Source of the DNA: Alphaproteobacteria bacterium
GTDB taxonomy: Bacteria; Pseudomonadota; Alphaproteobacteria; JAEULF01
Length of the DNA: 40,331 nucleotides
Direction: 5' to 3'
NCBI GenBank assembly: GCA_016793965.1
Contig: JAEULF010000114.1
Span: 1 to 40,331 of the forward strand
Shown here: positions 24,792-33,191 of the stretch, one piece after another
Position numbering within the stretch: position 1 is the first letter of the stretch
Layout of the letters: each line of letters begins with the position of its first letter
Position numbers and translations under genes: made by a program
The notes under the pieces: generated by a model
Database searches by the model: none
Seen by the model: only the letters and a program-made list of their open reading frames with translations
Told to the model about the DNA's origin: nothing

Positions 24792-25487
24792 ATGAGCGAA
24801 TCCCTGCCGCGCGTCCTGGTGGTCGACGACGAGCCGCAGATCCAGCGCTTCCTGCGCCCGAGCCTCGGCGCCAACGGCTACGACATGATCGAGGCGGCGA
24901 CCGGTGCGGAGGCGCTGCGGCGCGCCGCCGCCGACGCGCCCGATGTCGTGGTGCTCGACCTCGGACTGCCGGACATGGACGGCAAGGACGTGATCCGCCA
25001 GCTCCGCGCCTGGTCGGAGGTGCCGGTCATCGTGCTCAGCGCGCGCGACCGGGAGGCCGAGAAGATCGAGGCGCTCGACCTTGGCGCCGACGACTTCGTC
25101 AACAAGCCCTTCGGCATCGGCGAGCTGATGGCGAGGCTGCGCGCCGCGCTGCGCCACCGCCTGCGCAAGGCCGGCGAGACGCCGGTGTTCCGCGCGGGAT
25201 CTCTCGTCGTCGACCTGGTGAAGCGTCTGGTGACGCGCGACGGCGAGCCGGTCCGCATGTCGCCCAAGGAGTACGACCTGCTGCGCGTGCTGGTGCAAGC
25301 GGCCGGACGCGTGGTGACGCACCGCCAGCTCCTTGTCGCGGTGTGGGGGCCTGCCCATGTCGAGGACACCCAGTACCTGCGCGTCTATGTCGGCCAGCTC
25401 CGCCACAAGATCGAGGACGACCCGACGCAGCCGAGGCTGGTGCTGACCGAGCCGGGCGTCGGCTACCGGCTGTTCGTCGAGGAGTGA
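24792..25487 (+). CDS. kdpE: KDP operon response regulator KdpE
   Basis: This is a 231-residue OmpR-type regulator. The receiver domain has acidic residues in VVDDEPQ, phospho-acceptor Asp56 in VVLDLGLPDMDG, conserved Ser in VIVLSARD, and Lys in FVNKPFG. The C-terminal winged helix contains MSPKEYDLLRVLVQAAGRVVTH and YLRVYVGQLRHKIE. Phosphorylated KdpE normally activates kdpFABC, and the phased repeats before kdpF would be its most likely target here. The gene starts 9 bp after kdpD. Confidence 0.97.
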   Translation: MSESLPRVLVVDDEPQIQRFLRPSLGANGYDMIEAATGAEALRRAAADAPDVVVLDLGLPDMDGKDVIRQLRAWSEVPVIVLSARDREAEKIEALDLGADDFVNKPFGIGELMARLRAALRHRLRKAGETPVFRAGSLVVDLVKRLVTRDGEPVRMSPKEYDLLRVLVQAAGRVVTHRQLLVAVWGPAHVEDTQYLRVYVGQLRHKIEDDPTQPRLVLTEPGVGYRLFVEE

Positions 25488-25589
25488 ACGGAGACGCGTC
25501 GCGAGCCATGCGGAGAGGCGAGGCCAGGTCACGCGTTCCGGCGAAGCGATCGATCGGCTATTGTCGAGACGGTTGAACGGGTGGAGAGC

Positions 25590-25994
25590 ATGGCGAACGT
25601 GGTCAGCAGGGCGAAGGCAGGGGAGGGGCAGGCGCGCATCGTGCCGGTGCTCGCCGCTGCGCTCTCGCTGCTCGTCGCCTCCTTCGCCGGCACGATGCCT
25701 GCCCCGCTGCCGATCTTGGCGCAGGCGGAGCGAAGCAGCCCCGGGATCGATGCGCCGCGACCCGGTGCGGCGGCGGCGATCCGGCAGTTCGTCGGGCTGC
25801 CATCGGCCGGCGACGCGCGCGATCGATCGGAGCGCGCGCTATGGCGCGGCGGCGAGGCGTCGGCAGTTCGGCCCGACGCCGCTCCTGGCCTCGACCTGCG
25901 GCGCGCGGCGACCGCTTCGGCGCCGATCGCGGAACCGCAGCGCGCTTCGGTGCCGGTAGCGGCGGCGCGGCCGCGCGGGCCGCCCGCGGCGTGA
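25590..25994 (+). CDS. Hypothetical Ala/Pro-rich protein with signal anchor
   Basis: This 134-residue ORF starts at the ATG at 25590, preceded by GGAG; a GTG three codons earlier is an alternative. A basic N-terminus is followed by one hydrophobic stretch (about 17-36, VPVLAAALSLLVASFAG). The remainder is a low-complexity Ala/Pro/Arg-rich region with no recognisable domain. The hydrophobic stretch may be a signal peptide or anchor that leaves the rest in the periplasm. The opposite strand is also open, but lacks such a signature. Placement between kdpE and secDF does not point to a role. Confidence 0.45.
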   Translation: MANVVSRAKAGEGQARIVPVLAAALSLLVASFAGTMPAPLPILAQAERSSPGIDAPRPGAAAAIRQFVGLPSAGDARDRSERALWRGGEASAVRPDAAPGLDLRRAATASAPIAEPQRASVPVAAARPRGPPAA

Positions 25995-26159
25995 GCGATC
26001 CGCGCGCCGGCCGCAGCACCTGCGATCGGCGCGCCTGCATCGCCGTCGCGTTCCAGCACTAGAGCCATCGCCCCTGCGACCGTTCGCGGCCGTTGGCGCG
26101 CACGCGCTCCGCTGCGGCCGCAGACGGCTCCGCCGCCCCCGAATTCGAGAGCAAGCCCC

Positions 26160-28736
26160 ATGTTCCCCTCCCGCTGGAAGATCGCGGCCTACGCGATCGT
26201 CGTCCTAGCCGGCTGTCTGCTGGCGCTCCCCAACCTCCTGCCGCGCGAGGCGCTGTCGGCGCTCCCGTCCTGGCTGACGCGAGCCCAAGTGACGCTCGGC
26301 CTTGACCTGCGCGGCGGCTCGCACCTCGTGCTCGAGGTCGATGCCTCGGCGCTCAAGCGCGAGCGGATCGAGGCGCTGGCGACGGCGGCCCGCCCGGCGC
26401 TCAAGGAAGTTGGCCTCGGCGATGCCGAGGTCGCTTTCGACGCCGATGCCGTCACGGTCCGCCTGGCGGACGCCGCCAGGCGCGCGGACGCGCGCAAGGC
26501 TCTGCGCGGCCTCGGCGCGCCCGTTGGCAAGGCCGCGCTCGGCACCCTGCGCCCGGACATCGAGCTCGTCGAGGCGGGCGAGCGCGAGATCAAGGTCACG
26601 CTCAGCGAGGCCGGCATGGTCGAGCGGACCAATGCCGCCGTCGACCAGAGCCTGGAGATCATCCGCCGCCGCATCGACGAGGTCGGCGTCACCGAGCCGA
26701 CGATCCAGCGGCTCGGGCGCGACCGCATCGTCGTGCAGCTCCCGGGCGTGCAGGACCCCGGCCGCATCAAGGCGCTGCTCGGCAGCACGGCCAAGCTGAC
26801 CTTCCACCTGCTGCCGCCGGACTCGACCTCGCTCTCGGCCGGTCGCATGCGCCTGCTGCCCGGCGTCGAGCTGCTGCCCTATGCCGACGGCCGCGGCAAG
26901 CTGGCGATCGAGCGCCGGCCGATGCTCGGTGGCGACAGGCTGACGGACGCGGCGCCGGGCTTCGACCACCGCACCGCCGAGCCGCTGGTCTCGTTCAAGC
27001 TCGACGCTGCAGGGGCCAGGCGCTTCGCCGAGATCACCAAGGCGAACGTGGGACGGCCCTTCGCCATCGTGCTCGACGGAAAGGTGCTGAGCGCGCCTAT
27101 CATCCGCGAGCCGATCACCGGCGGCTCCGGGCAGATCAGCGGCAGCTTCACCGTCGCCGACGCCACCCAGCTTGCCGCCCTGCTGCGTGCCGGGGCGCTG
27201 CCAGCACCGCTCCAGGTGATCGAGGAGCGTACGGTCGGCCCCGACCTCGGCAGCGACGCGATCGCCGCCGGCACGGCCACCGGCCTGGCCGGCTTCGGCC
27301 TGGTGCTCGCCTTCATGGTGCTGCTCTACGGAAGCTGGGGCCTCGTCGCCAGCCTGGCGCTCGCGCTCAACGTGGTCCTCACCTTCGCCGCCCTCGGCTT
27401 GGTCGGCGCCACGCTGACGCTCCCCGGCATCGCGGGCATCGTGCTCGGCATCGGCCTCGCTGTCGACGCCAACGTGCTGATCAACGAGCGCATCCGCGAG
27501 GAGACCCGGCGCGGGCGCAGCGCCGTGGCGGCGCTCGACGCCGGCTTCAAGCGCGCCTATGGCACGATCGTCGATTCAAACGTCACGACGCTGCTCGCCA
27601 CCGTGCTGCTCTTCGCCTTCGGCTCCGGGCCGGTGCGGGGATTCGCCGTCACCATGGGGCTCGGCATTGCGATCTCGATGTTCACCGCGGTGGCAATCGT
27701 GCGCGCGATCATGGCGAGCTGGGTCAAGATCGCGCGGCCGAAGGCGTTCGCGATCGAGCCGCTGCTCTGGCGGCGCGGCGGCGGTGCGCCGCCGAAGATC
27801 GCCTTCATGCGCGGGCGCTTCCTCGGCATCGCCGTATCGCTCGTGCTGTCGCTCGCCTCGATCGGGCTGGCCGTCAAGCCGGGCCTCAACTTTGGGGTCG
27901 ACTTCCTCGGCGGCACGGTGATGGAGGTGCGCAGTCCGGCCCCGGCCGACCTCGGCCGGCTGCGCGGCACCCTCGATGGGCTTGGCCTCGGCGAGGTGGC
28001 GCTGCAGGAGCTTGGCTCGGCGTCCAACCTTCTCGTGCGCCTGGAGCGCCAGCCGGGCGGCGAGGCGGCGCAGCTCGACGCCGTCGCGCGCGCAAAGGCG
28101 GCGATCGCCGCCGATGCGCCGGGGGCGAGCTTCGAGCGCGTCGACATCGTCGGGCCGAAGGTCAGCGGCGAGCTGGCGCGCACCGGGATCCTCGCCGTCG
28201 TGCTCGCGAGCCTCGCGATGCTGGCGTACATCTGGTGGCGCTTCGAGTGGCAGTTCGCGGTCGGCGCCATCGCCACCCTGGTGCTCGACGTCACCAAGAC
28301 CATCGGCTTCTTCGCGCTCACCGGGCTCGACTTCAACCTCACGGCCATCGCGGCGCTGCTGACGCTGGTCGGCTACTCGGTCAACGACAAGGTCGTCGTC
28401 TACGACCGGATGCGCGAGAACCTGCGGCTCTACAAGGCGATGACGCTGCGCGACCTGATCGACATCAGCATCAACCAGACGATCGGGCGCAGCCTCTTCA
28501 CCTCGGCGACGGCCTTCCTGGCGCTGCTGCCGATGGCGGCGGCCGGCGGCACGGCGGTCGGCAGCTTCGCCGTGCCGATGCTGTTCGGCATCGCCGTGGC
28601 GGCGAGCTCGTCGATCTTCATCGCGGCGCCGATCCTGCTGTTCCTCGGCGACCGGCGGTTCGGGCGGCGAGGGCCGGGGGCGCATCCGGCCCCGGCAGAA
28701 GCGGCGCCAACAGCAGCGCCGCTGCCGCGACCATAG
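26160..28736 (+). CDS. secDF: Protein translocase subunit SecDF (fused)
   Basis: This 858-residue fusion of SecD (about 1-525) and SecF (about 540-830) uses the proton gradient to complete protein export through SecYEG. Seen in SecD: LGLDLRGGSHLVLEVD, a P1 periplasmic domain with IIRRRIDEVGVTEP and RIVVQLPGVQDP, and Asp436 in GLAVDANVLINERI. Seen in SecF: GLNFGVDFLGGTVMEV and Asp743 in VGYSVNDKVVVYDRM. The two helix bundles are complete. The last 25 or so residues, after FLGDRRFGRR, form an Ala/Pro tail partly encoded by a dispersed 67-bp repeat. No yajC lies upstream, so this could be a second, non-canonical copy in the genome. Confidence 0.95.
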   Translation: MFPSRWKIAAYAIVVLAGCLLALPNLLPREALSALPSWLTRAQVTLGLDLRGGSHLVLEVDASALKRERIEALATAARPALKEVGLGDAEVAFDADAVTVRLADAARRADARKALRGLGAPVGKAALGTLRPDIELVEAGEREIKVTLSEAGMVERTNAAVDQSLEIIRRRIDEVGVTEPTIQRLGRDRIVVQLPGVQDPGRIKALLGSTAKLTFHLLPPDSTSLSAGRMRLLPGVELLPYADGRGKLAIERRPMLGGDRLTDAAPGFDHRTAEPLVSFKLDAAGARRFAEITKANVGRPFAIVLDGKVLSAPIIREPITGGSGQISGSFTVADATQLAALLRAGALPAPLQVIEERTVGPDLGSDAIAAGTATGLAGFGLVLAFMVLLYGSWGLVASLALALNVVLTFAALGLVGATLTLPGIAGIVLGIGLAVDANVLINERIREETRRGRSAVAALDAGFKRAYGTIVDSNVTTLLATVLLFAFGSGPVRGFAVTMGLGIAISMFTAVAIVRAIMASWVKIARPKAFAIEPLLWRRGGGAPPKIAFMRGRFLGIAVSLVLSLASIGLAVKPGLNFGVDFLGGTVMEVRSPAPADLGRLRGTLDGLGLGEVALQELGSASNLLVRLERQPGGEAAQLDAVARAKAAIAADAPGASFERVDIVGPKVSGELARTGILAVVLASLAMLAYIWWRFEWQFAVGAIATLVLDVTKTIGFFALTGLDFNLTAIAALLTLVGYSVNDKVVVYDRMRENLRLYKAMTLRDLIDISINQTIGRSLFTSATAFLALLPMAAAGGTAVGSFAVPMLFGIAVAASSSIFIAAPILLFLGDRRFGRRGPGAHPAPAEAAPTAAPLPRP

Positions 28737-28767
28737 GGAGCGTGCGGCAATGGGTTCAATCAGGGGG
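28701..28767 (+). repeat. 67-bp dispersed repeat, copy B (overlaps secDF 3' end)
   Basis: This is the second copy of the element at 16717-16783, identical at 62 of 67 positions in the same orientation. The first 36 bases encode the C-terminal residues and stop codon of SecDF; the rest lies in the spacer before the convergent chemoreceptor gene. This suggests that the element was acquired at the gene's end and its sequence recruited into the tail. Confidence 0.85.
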
Positions 28768-28774
28768 CTGACGC

Positions 28775-28797
28775 GCCCGGGCGCCGCAGCGCCGGGC
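28775..28797. terminator. Candidate bidirectional hairpin terminator
   Basis: GCCCGGGCGC (28775-28784) pairs with GCGCCGGGC (28789-28797), with one bulged G and a 4-base loop. It lies between the stops of the convergent secDF and chemoreceptor genes, where a shared terminator would be expected. There is no T-run on either strand. Confidence 0.35.
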
Positions 28798-28813
28798 GGC
28801 CGAGGAGGGGTCG

Positions 28814-30496
28814 CTACCCCTGGCGCACGGTCCGGACGAAGGTTCCCACTTGGCCGCTCAGGGCGTCGGACTGGGCGGCGAGGGCCTGCGCGGCGGCGAG
28901 CACCTGGCTGGCTGCGGCGCCGGTCTCCTTGGCGGCCTGCTGGACCGACGCGACGTTGGCGGAGACCGTTCCCGTCCCCTGGGCCGCCTCCTGGACGTTT
29001 CGGGCGATCTCGGCCGTGGCGGCGCCCTGCTCCTCGACAGCCGAGGCGACCGAGGCCGTCACTGAGGTGATCTCCTGGACCGTGCCGGTCACGTGGGCGA
29101 TCATGCCCACGGCCTTGCGCGTCTCCTCCTGGATGGAGCCGATCTGAGCCTGTATCTCGTCGGTGGCCTTGGCCGTCTGGCCCGCGAGCGACTTCACCTC
29201 GGAGGCGACGACCGCGAAGCCGCGCCCGGCCTCGCCCGCGCGCGCCGCCTCGATCGTCGCGTTGAGCGCCAGCAGGTTGGTCTGGCCGGCGATCTGGTTG
29301 ATCAGCTTGACCACGTCGCCGATCCGCCCGGCGGCGCCGCTGAGGCTGTCGATCACGGCGTTCGCCGACTGCGCGGCCTCCCGCGCGCGTGCTGCGGCGT
29401 CCGATGCGGTCGTCATCTGGCGCGAGATCTCGTTGCTGGATGCCGACAGCTCCTGGGCCGCGGTCGCGACCGTCTGGACGTTGGCGTTCGCCTGCTCCGA
29501 AGCGGACGCGGCCGACGCGGTCTGGTGGCTCGTCCTCTCCGAGGCTGCCGAGAGGGCCGACGCCGTGCCCTGGAGCTGGGTCGCGGCGGCCGTCACGGCC
29601 TGCACGATGCCGCCGACGTCGCGCTCGAAGCTCTCGGCCAAGCGCTGGAGCATATCCCGCCGCTCCTGCTCGGCCCGCTGCTTCGCCGCATCCTGCTCCG
29701 AGCGCAGGCGCTGCGCCTCGGCCAAGCCGCGCTTGAACACCTCGACGGACCGCGCCATGCCGCCGACCTCGTCCTGGCGCTCCGTTCCCGGCACGGCGAT
29801 GCCCAATTCGCCCGCCGCGAGCGCCTGCATGGTGCGGGTCATGCCCAGCACGGGCTGCGCGACGGAGCGCGCGACGGCCCAGGCCAACGCGCTGCCGCCG
29901 CCGAGGCCGAGCGCGAGGAGGGCGACTGTGACCCAGAGCATCCAACGCGCGGCAGCTTCGGACGCTTCGAACTCCGTGCGCGCGACATCGAGCTGCAGCT
30001 CGACGAGCTGGCCGATCTTCTCCGACACCGGGTCGATCGCGGGATAGAGCCGCCTCTCGGCGAACTCCGCGAGCGCGCGCTGGTCGGCGCGCAGAAGGAT
30101 GCCGCGGAGCGCTTCGACGGAAGCGTCCGCGTCCCTCATCAGCGGAGCCAGTTCCGAGACCAGCTTGCGCTCGCGCTCGACCAAGAACGTCGCCAAGTAG
30201 CTCGCCATCTTTCCGCGTATCAAGGAGCTGGCCTTGTCGACCGATTCGACTCCCGCTGTCGCGGAGAGCGAGCCGCCGCGCACCTTGTGCGCCGTGTCGA
30301 CGATCGATACGGCGTAGGCGTCGGCGATGTCCTTGAGGTCGCGCAGCGGGACGACGCGGTCGAGATACACGGTCTCGAGGCCCTGCGCGGCGCGGCGCGC
30401 ACTGAGGATTCCCACGGCGCCGGAGATCGCGAGAATGGCGAGGAGCGATGCGACGAGCACGGCCAGGCGGCCGGTGATGCCGAGCTTCAAGTGCAT
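28814..30496 (-). CDS. Methyl-accepting chemotaxis protein (four-helix-bundle sensor)
   Basis: This is a 560-residue chemoreceptor. It has a short cytoplasmic start, TM1 (about 9-31), a helical periplasmic sensor domain (about 33-190, 4HB_MCP-like), TM2 (about 193-218), a HAMP domain and a long coiled-coil signalling domain. The signature hairpin is visible: [20 protein letters not shown] and [13 protein letters not shown]. Further on, [17 protein letters not shown] lies on the returning helix. The ATG at 30494-30496 has GGGGAG 8 bases upstream on the minus strand and directly precedes TM1; the frame is open to 30631 but that extension is not plausible. No che genes are close by, so it acts through a distant array. 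The ligand is unknown. Confidence 0.95.
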   Translation of the reverse strand: MHLKLGITGRLAVLVASLLAILAISGAVGILSARRAAQGLETVYLDRVVPLRDLKDIADAYAVSIVDTAHKVRGGSLSATAGVESVDKASSLIRGKMASYLATFLVERERKLVSELAPLMRDADASVEALRGILLRADQRALAEFAERRLYPAIDPVSEKIGQLVELQLDVARTEFEASEAAARWMLWVTVALLALGLGGGSALAWAVARSVAQPVLGMTRTMQALAAGELGIAVPGTERQDEVGGMARSVEVFKRGLAEAQRLRSEQDAAKQRAEQERRDMLQRLAESFERDVGGIVQAVTAAATQLQGTASALSAASERTSHQTASAASASEQANANVQTVATAAQELSASSNEISRQMTTASDAAARAREAAQSANAVIDSLSGAAGRIGDVVKLINQIAGQTNLLALNATIEAARAGEAGRGFAVVASEVKSLAGQTAKATDEIQAQIGSIQEETRKAVGMIAHVTGTVQEITSVTASVASAVEEQGAATAEIARNVQEAAQGTGTVSANVASVQQAAKETGAAASQVLAAAQALAAQSDALSGQVGTFVRTVRQG

Positions 30497-30924
30497 TGCT
30501 GTTCTCCCCCGCAAGGTAAGCGCGCCTTCGGGCTCCGCCACCCCACGCAGCGGGAGCGCCCGCCTGCGGACGATTAGAGTTCTTGAACCGCCGAGAACAT
30601 CAGGCGTCGGTGCTATGCCCGACGGCAGCATGAGCTCGAAAAGGGCTCTGACGTCCGGTCTAGGCGCTGCACATGCTCAACCGCGCAGGTTCAACCAACG
30701 GATAGCGAGGCGACGGCGCAGAGCGCGCGCAAGGTGCGCAACGCGCCGTCGGCTCCTCAAGAGGTCGACGTCGAGTGTCGGGCAAGGGCATTCGGGCATC
30801 AAGCGGCAGCCCCGTGTCTGCCGAGGCCGGCGGCTGCGCCGCGATCCGACCGGGCCCGGTCGCGCTGCCACGCGGAGAAACGTGTGGGCGTGCCGGGCCG
30901 CAGCGAGCGGGACTGTCCCGGCTG
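30497..30924. other. Gene-free spacer with a 9-bp-arm hairpin
   Basis: No convincing gene is present in these 428 bases; open frames here are extensions of neighbouring shadows. At 30711-30751 the arms CGACGGCGC and GCGCCGTCG enclose a smaller GCGC/GCGC stem, followed by CCTC-AA-GAGG at 30755-30764. The part nearest 30497 must hold the chemoreceptor promoter, but no consensus -35/-10 was recognised. Two GAAC half-sites at 30585 and 30595 are noted under rejected items. Confidence 0.4.
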
Positions 30925-32127
30925 CTACGCCTCGGCCTCGCCCTGGCGGAACGGCGCGTACTCGGCCAGCGCCGCCATCTCGCGCGCGACGGCGCGCTTC
31001 TCGCGCTCGACGAAGTCGGCGACGGCGCGGCGGAAGCCGGGGTCGGGGATGTGGTGGGCGCTCCAGGTGGCGACGGGCAGGTAGCCCCGCTGGATCTTGT
31101 GCGTGCCCTGGGCGCCGGCCTCCACGCGCTTCAGCCCGCGGGCGATGGCGTGGTCGATGGCGGCGTAGTAGCAGGCCTCGAAATGCAGGAACTTGTACTC
31201 GCCGCGGCAGCCCCAGTTGCGGCCGTAGAGCGTGTCGCTGCCCTGGAAGTTGAGCGCGCCGGCGACCCAGTCGCCGTCCTTCTCCGCCATCACCAGCACG
31301 ACCCTGTCGGCGTAGCGCTCGCCGATCAGCTCGAAAAAGCCGCGCGTCAGGTAGGGCACGCCCCATTTGCGATCGCTGGTGTCGGTGTAGAAGGCGTAGA
31401 AGGCGTCCCAGTGGACGGGCTTCAGGTCGGCGCCCGACAGCAGGTGCAGCCGGATGCCCGATGCGAGCGCCTGCGCGCGCTCCTTGCGGATCATCTTGCG
31501 CTTGCGCGACGCGAGGCTGCCCAGGAAGTCATCGAAGGTCGCGTAGCCGCGGTTCTCCCAGTGGAACTGCTGGCCCTGTCGCAGCAGCCAGCCGCGCCGC
31601 TCGAACGCCGCGCGATCCGCCTCCTCCAGGAACGTCGCATGCGCGGAGGAGAGGTCGAAGCGGCCGCAGATCGCCTCGACCGCGTCGATCAGCAGGGAGC
31701 GCAGCGCGTCGGGCGTCGGGTCGTCGGGCAGCAGATCGGCGCGGACGAGGAGCCGCGGCCCCGTCGCCGGCGTGAAGGGAACGGAGAGCTGCAGCTTCGG
31801 GTAGTAGCGCCCGCCGGCGCGCTGCCAGGCCTCCGCCCAGCCATGGTCGAAGACGTACTCGCCATAGCTGTGGCTCTTGAGATAGGCGGGGGCGCAAGCG
31901 AGAAGCCGCCCGTCGCCGGAGCGCACCAGCACGTGCTGCGGCTGCCAGCCGGCCTCGGCCGACACCGAGCCGCTCTCCTCCAGGGCCTGCAGGAAGGCAT
32001 GCGCGAGGAAGGGATTGGCCGCGCCGGCGCAGGCGTCCCATTCCGCCGCGCCGACGGCGGCCAGGCGCGGCACGGCCGTGACGGCCGGCCCGCCGCTCAT
32101 GTTCGTCACGGTCGCCGCGCGCTTCAT
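30925..32127 (-). CDS. FemAB/GNAT-like protein (DUF482 type)
   Basis: This is a 400-residue protein of the GNAT-related family formerly DUF482, linked to FemAB-like peptidyltransferases by fold. Seen: AEWDACAGAANPFLAHAFLQALE, YLKSHSYGEYVFDHGWAEAW, YYPKLQLSVPFTPATGPRLL, SRKRKMIRKERAQA, and the second GNAT-like half with GALNFQGSDTLYGRNWGC and YKFLHFEACYYAAIDHAI. Family members are common in Proteobacteria without an agreed function. The exact substrate is unknown, and the FemAB link to cell-wall peptides is by analogy only. The ATG at 32125-32127 lacks a clear ribosome-binding site; an internal ATG at 32100 is also possible. Confidence 0.88.
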   Translation of the reverse strand: MKRAATVTNMSGGPAVTAVPRLAAVGAAEWDACAGAANPFLAHAFLQALEESGSVSAEAGWQPQHVLVRSGDGRLLACAPAYLKSHSYGEYVFDHGWAEAWQRAGGRYYPKLQLSVPFTPATGPRLLVRADLLPDDPTPDALRSLLIDAVEAICGRFDLSSAHATFLEEADRAAFERRGWLLRQGQQFHWENRGYATFDDFLGSLASRKRKMIRKERAQALASGIRLHLLSGADLKPVHWDAFYAFYTDTSDRKWGVPYLTRGFFELIGERYADRVVLVMAEKDGDWVAGALNFQGSDTLYGRNWGCRGEYKFLHFEACYYAAIDHAIARGLKRVEAGAQGTHKIQRGYLPVATWSAHHIPDPGFRRAVADFVEREKRAVAREMAALAEYAPFRQGEAEA

Positions 32128-32179
32128 GGCGCGAGGATGGAGAGAGACGGGCCGCGCGTCCAGCGCGCTGCGGCGAAGT

Positions 32180-32283
32180 GCCCCACCCCGGCCCTCCCCA
32201 TCGCTGTCGCGACGGGGAGGGGGAAGTCCGGCGCGCTTCCTTCCCCCTCCCGGTGCGAAGCATGGGGAAGGTCGGGGTGGGGC
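32180..32283. repeat. 104-bp imperfect inverted repeat (REP/BIME-like)
   Basis: The left arm (32180-32226, beginning GCCCCACCCCGG) and the right arm (32240-32283, ending TCGGGGTGGGGC) are near reverse complements over about 44 bases, around a 13-base centre. Each arm also contains a smaller internal palindrome of GGGGA and TCCCC blocks. It lies directly 3' of the CCG-domain gene and before the FemAB-like gene, filling nearly all of that spacer. Similar C-rich palindromes are widespread in spacers of high-GC alphaproteobacteria. It may end or stabilise the operon transcript. Confidence 0.8.
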
Positions 32284-32288
32284 CTTGA

Positions 32289-33191
32289 TCAGCCGGCGGC
32301 GGCGCCGGCCATGTGCCGGCGCAGCGGGGCGCAATCGACGACGTGGCGGTCGAGCGCCAGTTCCTCGGGCGCGAGGCCGATCGCCAGGCCGACGAGCTGC
32401 GAGACGTGCAGGATCGGCAGGCCGAGGCTGCGGCCGCGGTTGCGCTCGATGTCCGGCTGGTAGGCGTCGAACACGGTGTGGCAGAGCGGACAGGGGGTGA
32501 CGACGCACTGCGCGCCGGAATCGGCGGCGTTGGCGAGGTGGCTGCCGCTCATGGTCAGCGCGATCTTCTCTTCCGTCGAGACGACGTGGAAGCCGCAGCA
32601 CTTGCTGGCGCCGGCATAGGGGACGGCGGTCGCGCCGACGATCTCGATCAGCCGGTCCAGCGCCGGGCGCGTGTCGGCGCCGCGGCCGAGCACGCCGGCC
32701 TGGACGCTCGGCGGCCGCTGGATGTGGCAACCATAGAAGGGCGCCACGCGCAGACCCGCGAGCGGTCGCGTCACCTTGGCGCGCAGCCCCTCGCCGCCGA
32801 GGTCGTCGGTCAGCACCCAGAGGAAATGCTTCACCGCGACGGAGCCGCGGAAGGCGAGCCCGTCCGGCGCCAGCGCGCGGTTGACCATGGCGCGCGCGGC
32901 CGCGTCGCGCTTCAACCGGGCGTTCGCTTCGACGAGATTGAGCAGGCAGGTGTCGCAGACGGCCACGAGGTCCCGCCCCATCTCCTCGGCCAGCGCCAGG
33001 ATGCGGCCATTGGCCGTCAGGTGCAGCTCCTCGGAGATCGCGCGGAACTCGCGAGCACCGGTGCAGCCGGGGTTCTCCAGCGGCGTCAGGGTCAGCCCGA
33101 AGCGGCGGGCGACGGCCGCGGTGCTGACGTCGAGCTCGCGGCAGGTGCCCTTGGCCGAGCAGCCGGGGAAATAGGCGTAGCGGAGCGTCAT
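32289..33191 (-). CDS. CCG-domain (HdrB/SdhE-like) subunit of an Sdh-like oxidoreductase
   Basis: This 300-residue protein has two CCG-type cysteine modules, as in heterodisulfide reductase HdrB and the SdhE/MfrE subunit of type-E succinate or menaquinol-fumarate oxidoreductases. Module 1: Cys11, Cys43 (in N-P-G-C-T-G, with Gly where the first Cys of CCG is usual), Cys79 and Cys82. Module 2: Cys155, Cys198-Cys199 (KCCGFH), Cys234 and Cys237. The second module could bind a non-cubane [4Fe-4S] pair as in HdrB. It has no membrane helices and would attach peripherally. The ATG overlaps the stop of the iron-sulfur gene by 4 bp (ATGA), so translation is coupled. It is the last gene of the operon. 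Confidence 0.9.
   Translation of the reverse strand: MTLRYAYFPGCSAKGTCRELDVSTAAVARRFGLTLTPLENPGCTGAREFRAISEELHLTANGRILALAEEMGRDLVAVCDTCLLNLVEANARLKRDAAARAMVNRALAPDGLAFRGSVAVKHFLWVLTDDLGGEGLRAKVTRPLAGLRVAPFYGCHIQRPPSVQAGVLGRGADTRPALDRLIEIVGATAVPYAGASKCCGFHVVSTEEKIALTMSGSHLANAADSGAQCVVTPCPLCHTVFDAYQPDIERNRGRSLGLPILHVSQLVGLAIGLAPEELALDRHVVDCAPLRRHMAGAAAG

Noticed and set aside
25529-26161. 210-codon minus-strand frame opposite the kdpE-secDF spacer
   Set aside because: Low-complexity shadow; the plus-strand frame has a signal-anchor and a ribosome-binding site.
30585-30598. Alphaproteobacterial LexA-like box (two GAAC half-sites)
   Set aside because: The spacing is 6 bases, while the known GTTC-N7-GTTC operator needs 7. 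The adjacent gene is a chemoreceptor with no SOS link.
30660-30700. tRNA-like T-arm sequence (GGTTCAA near 30688)
   Set aside because: No acceptor or anticodon stems of the right size could be drawn around it on either strand.
28814-32463. Several long plus-strand frames opposite the chemoreceptor and FemAB-like genes
   Set aside because: They carry no domains and mirror the repeated codon pattern of the true minus-strand genes.
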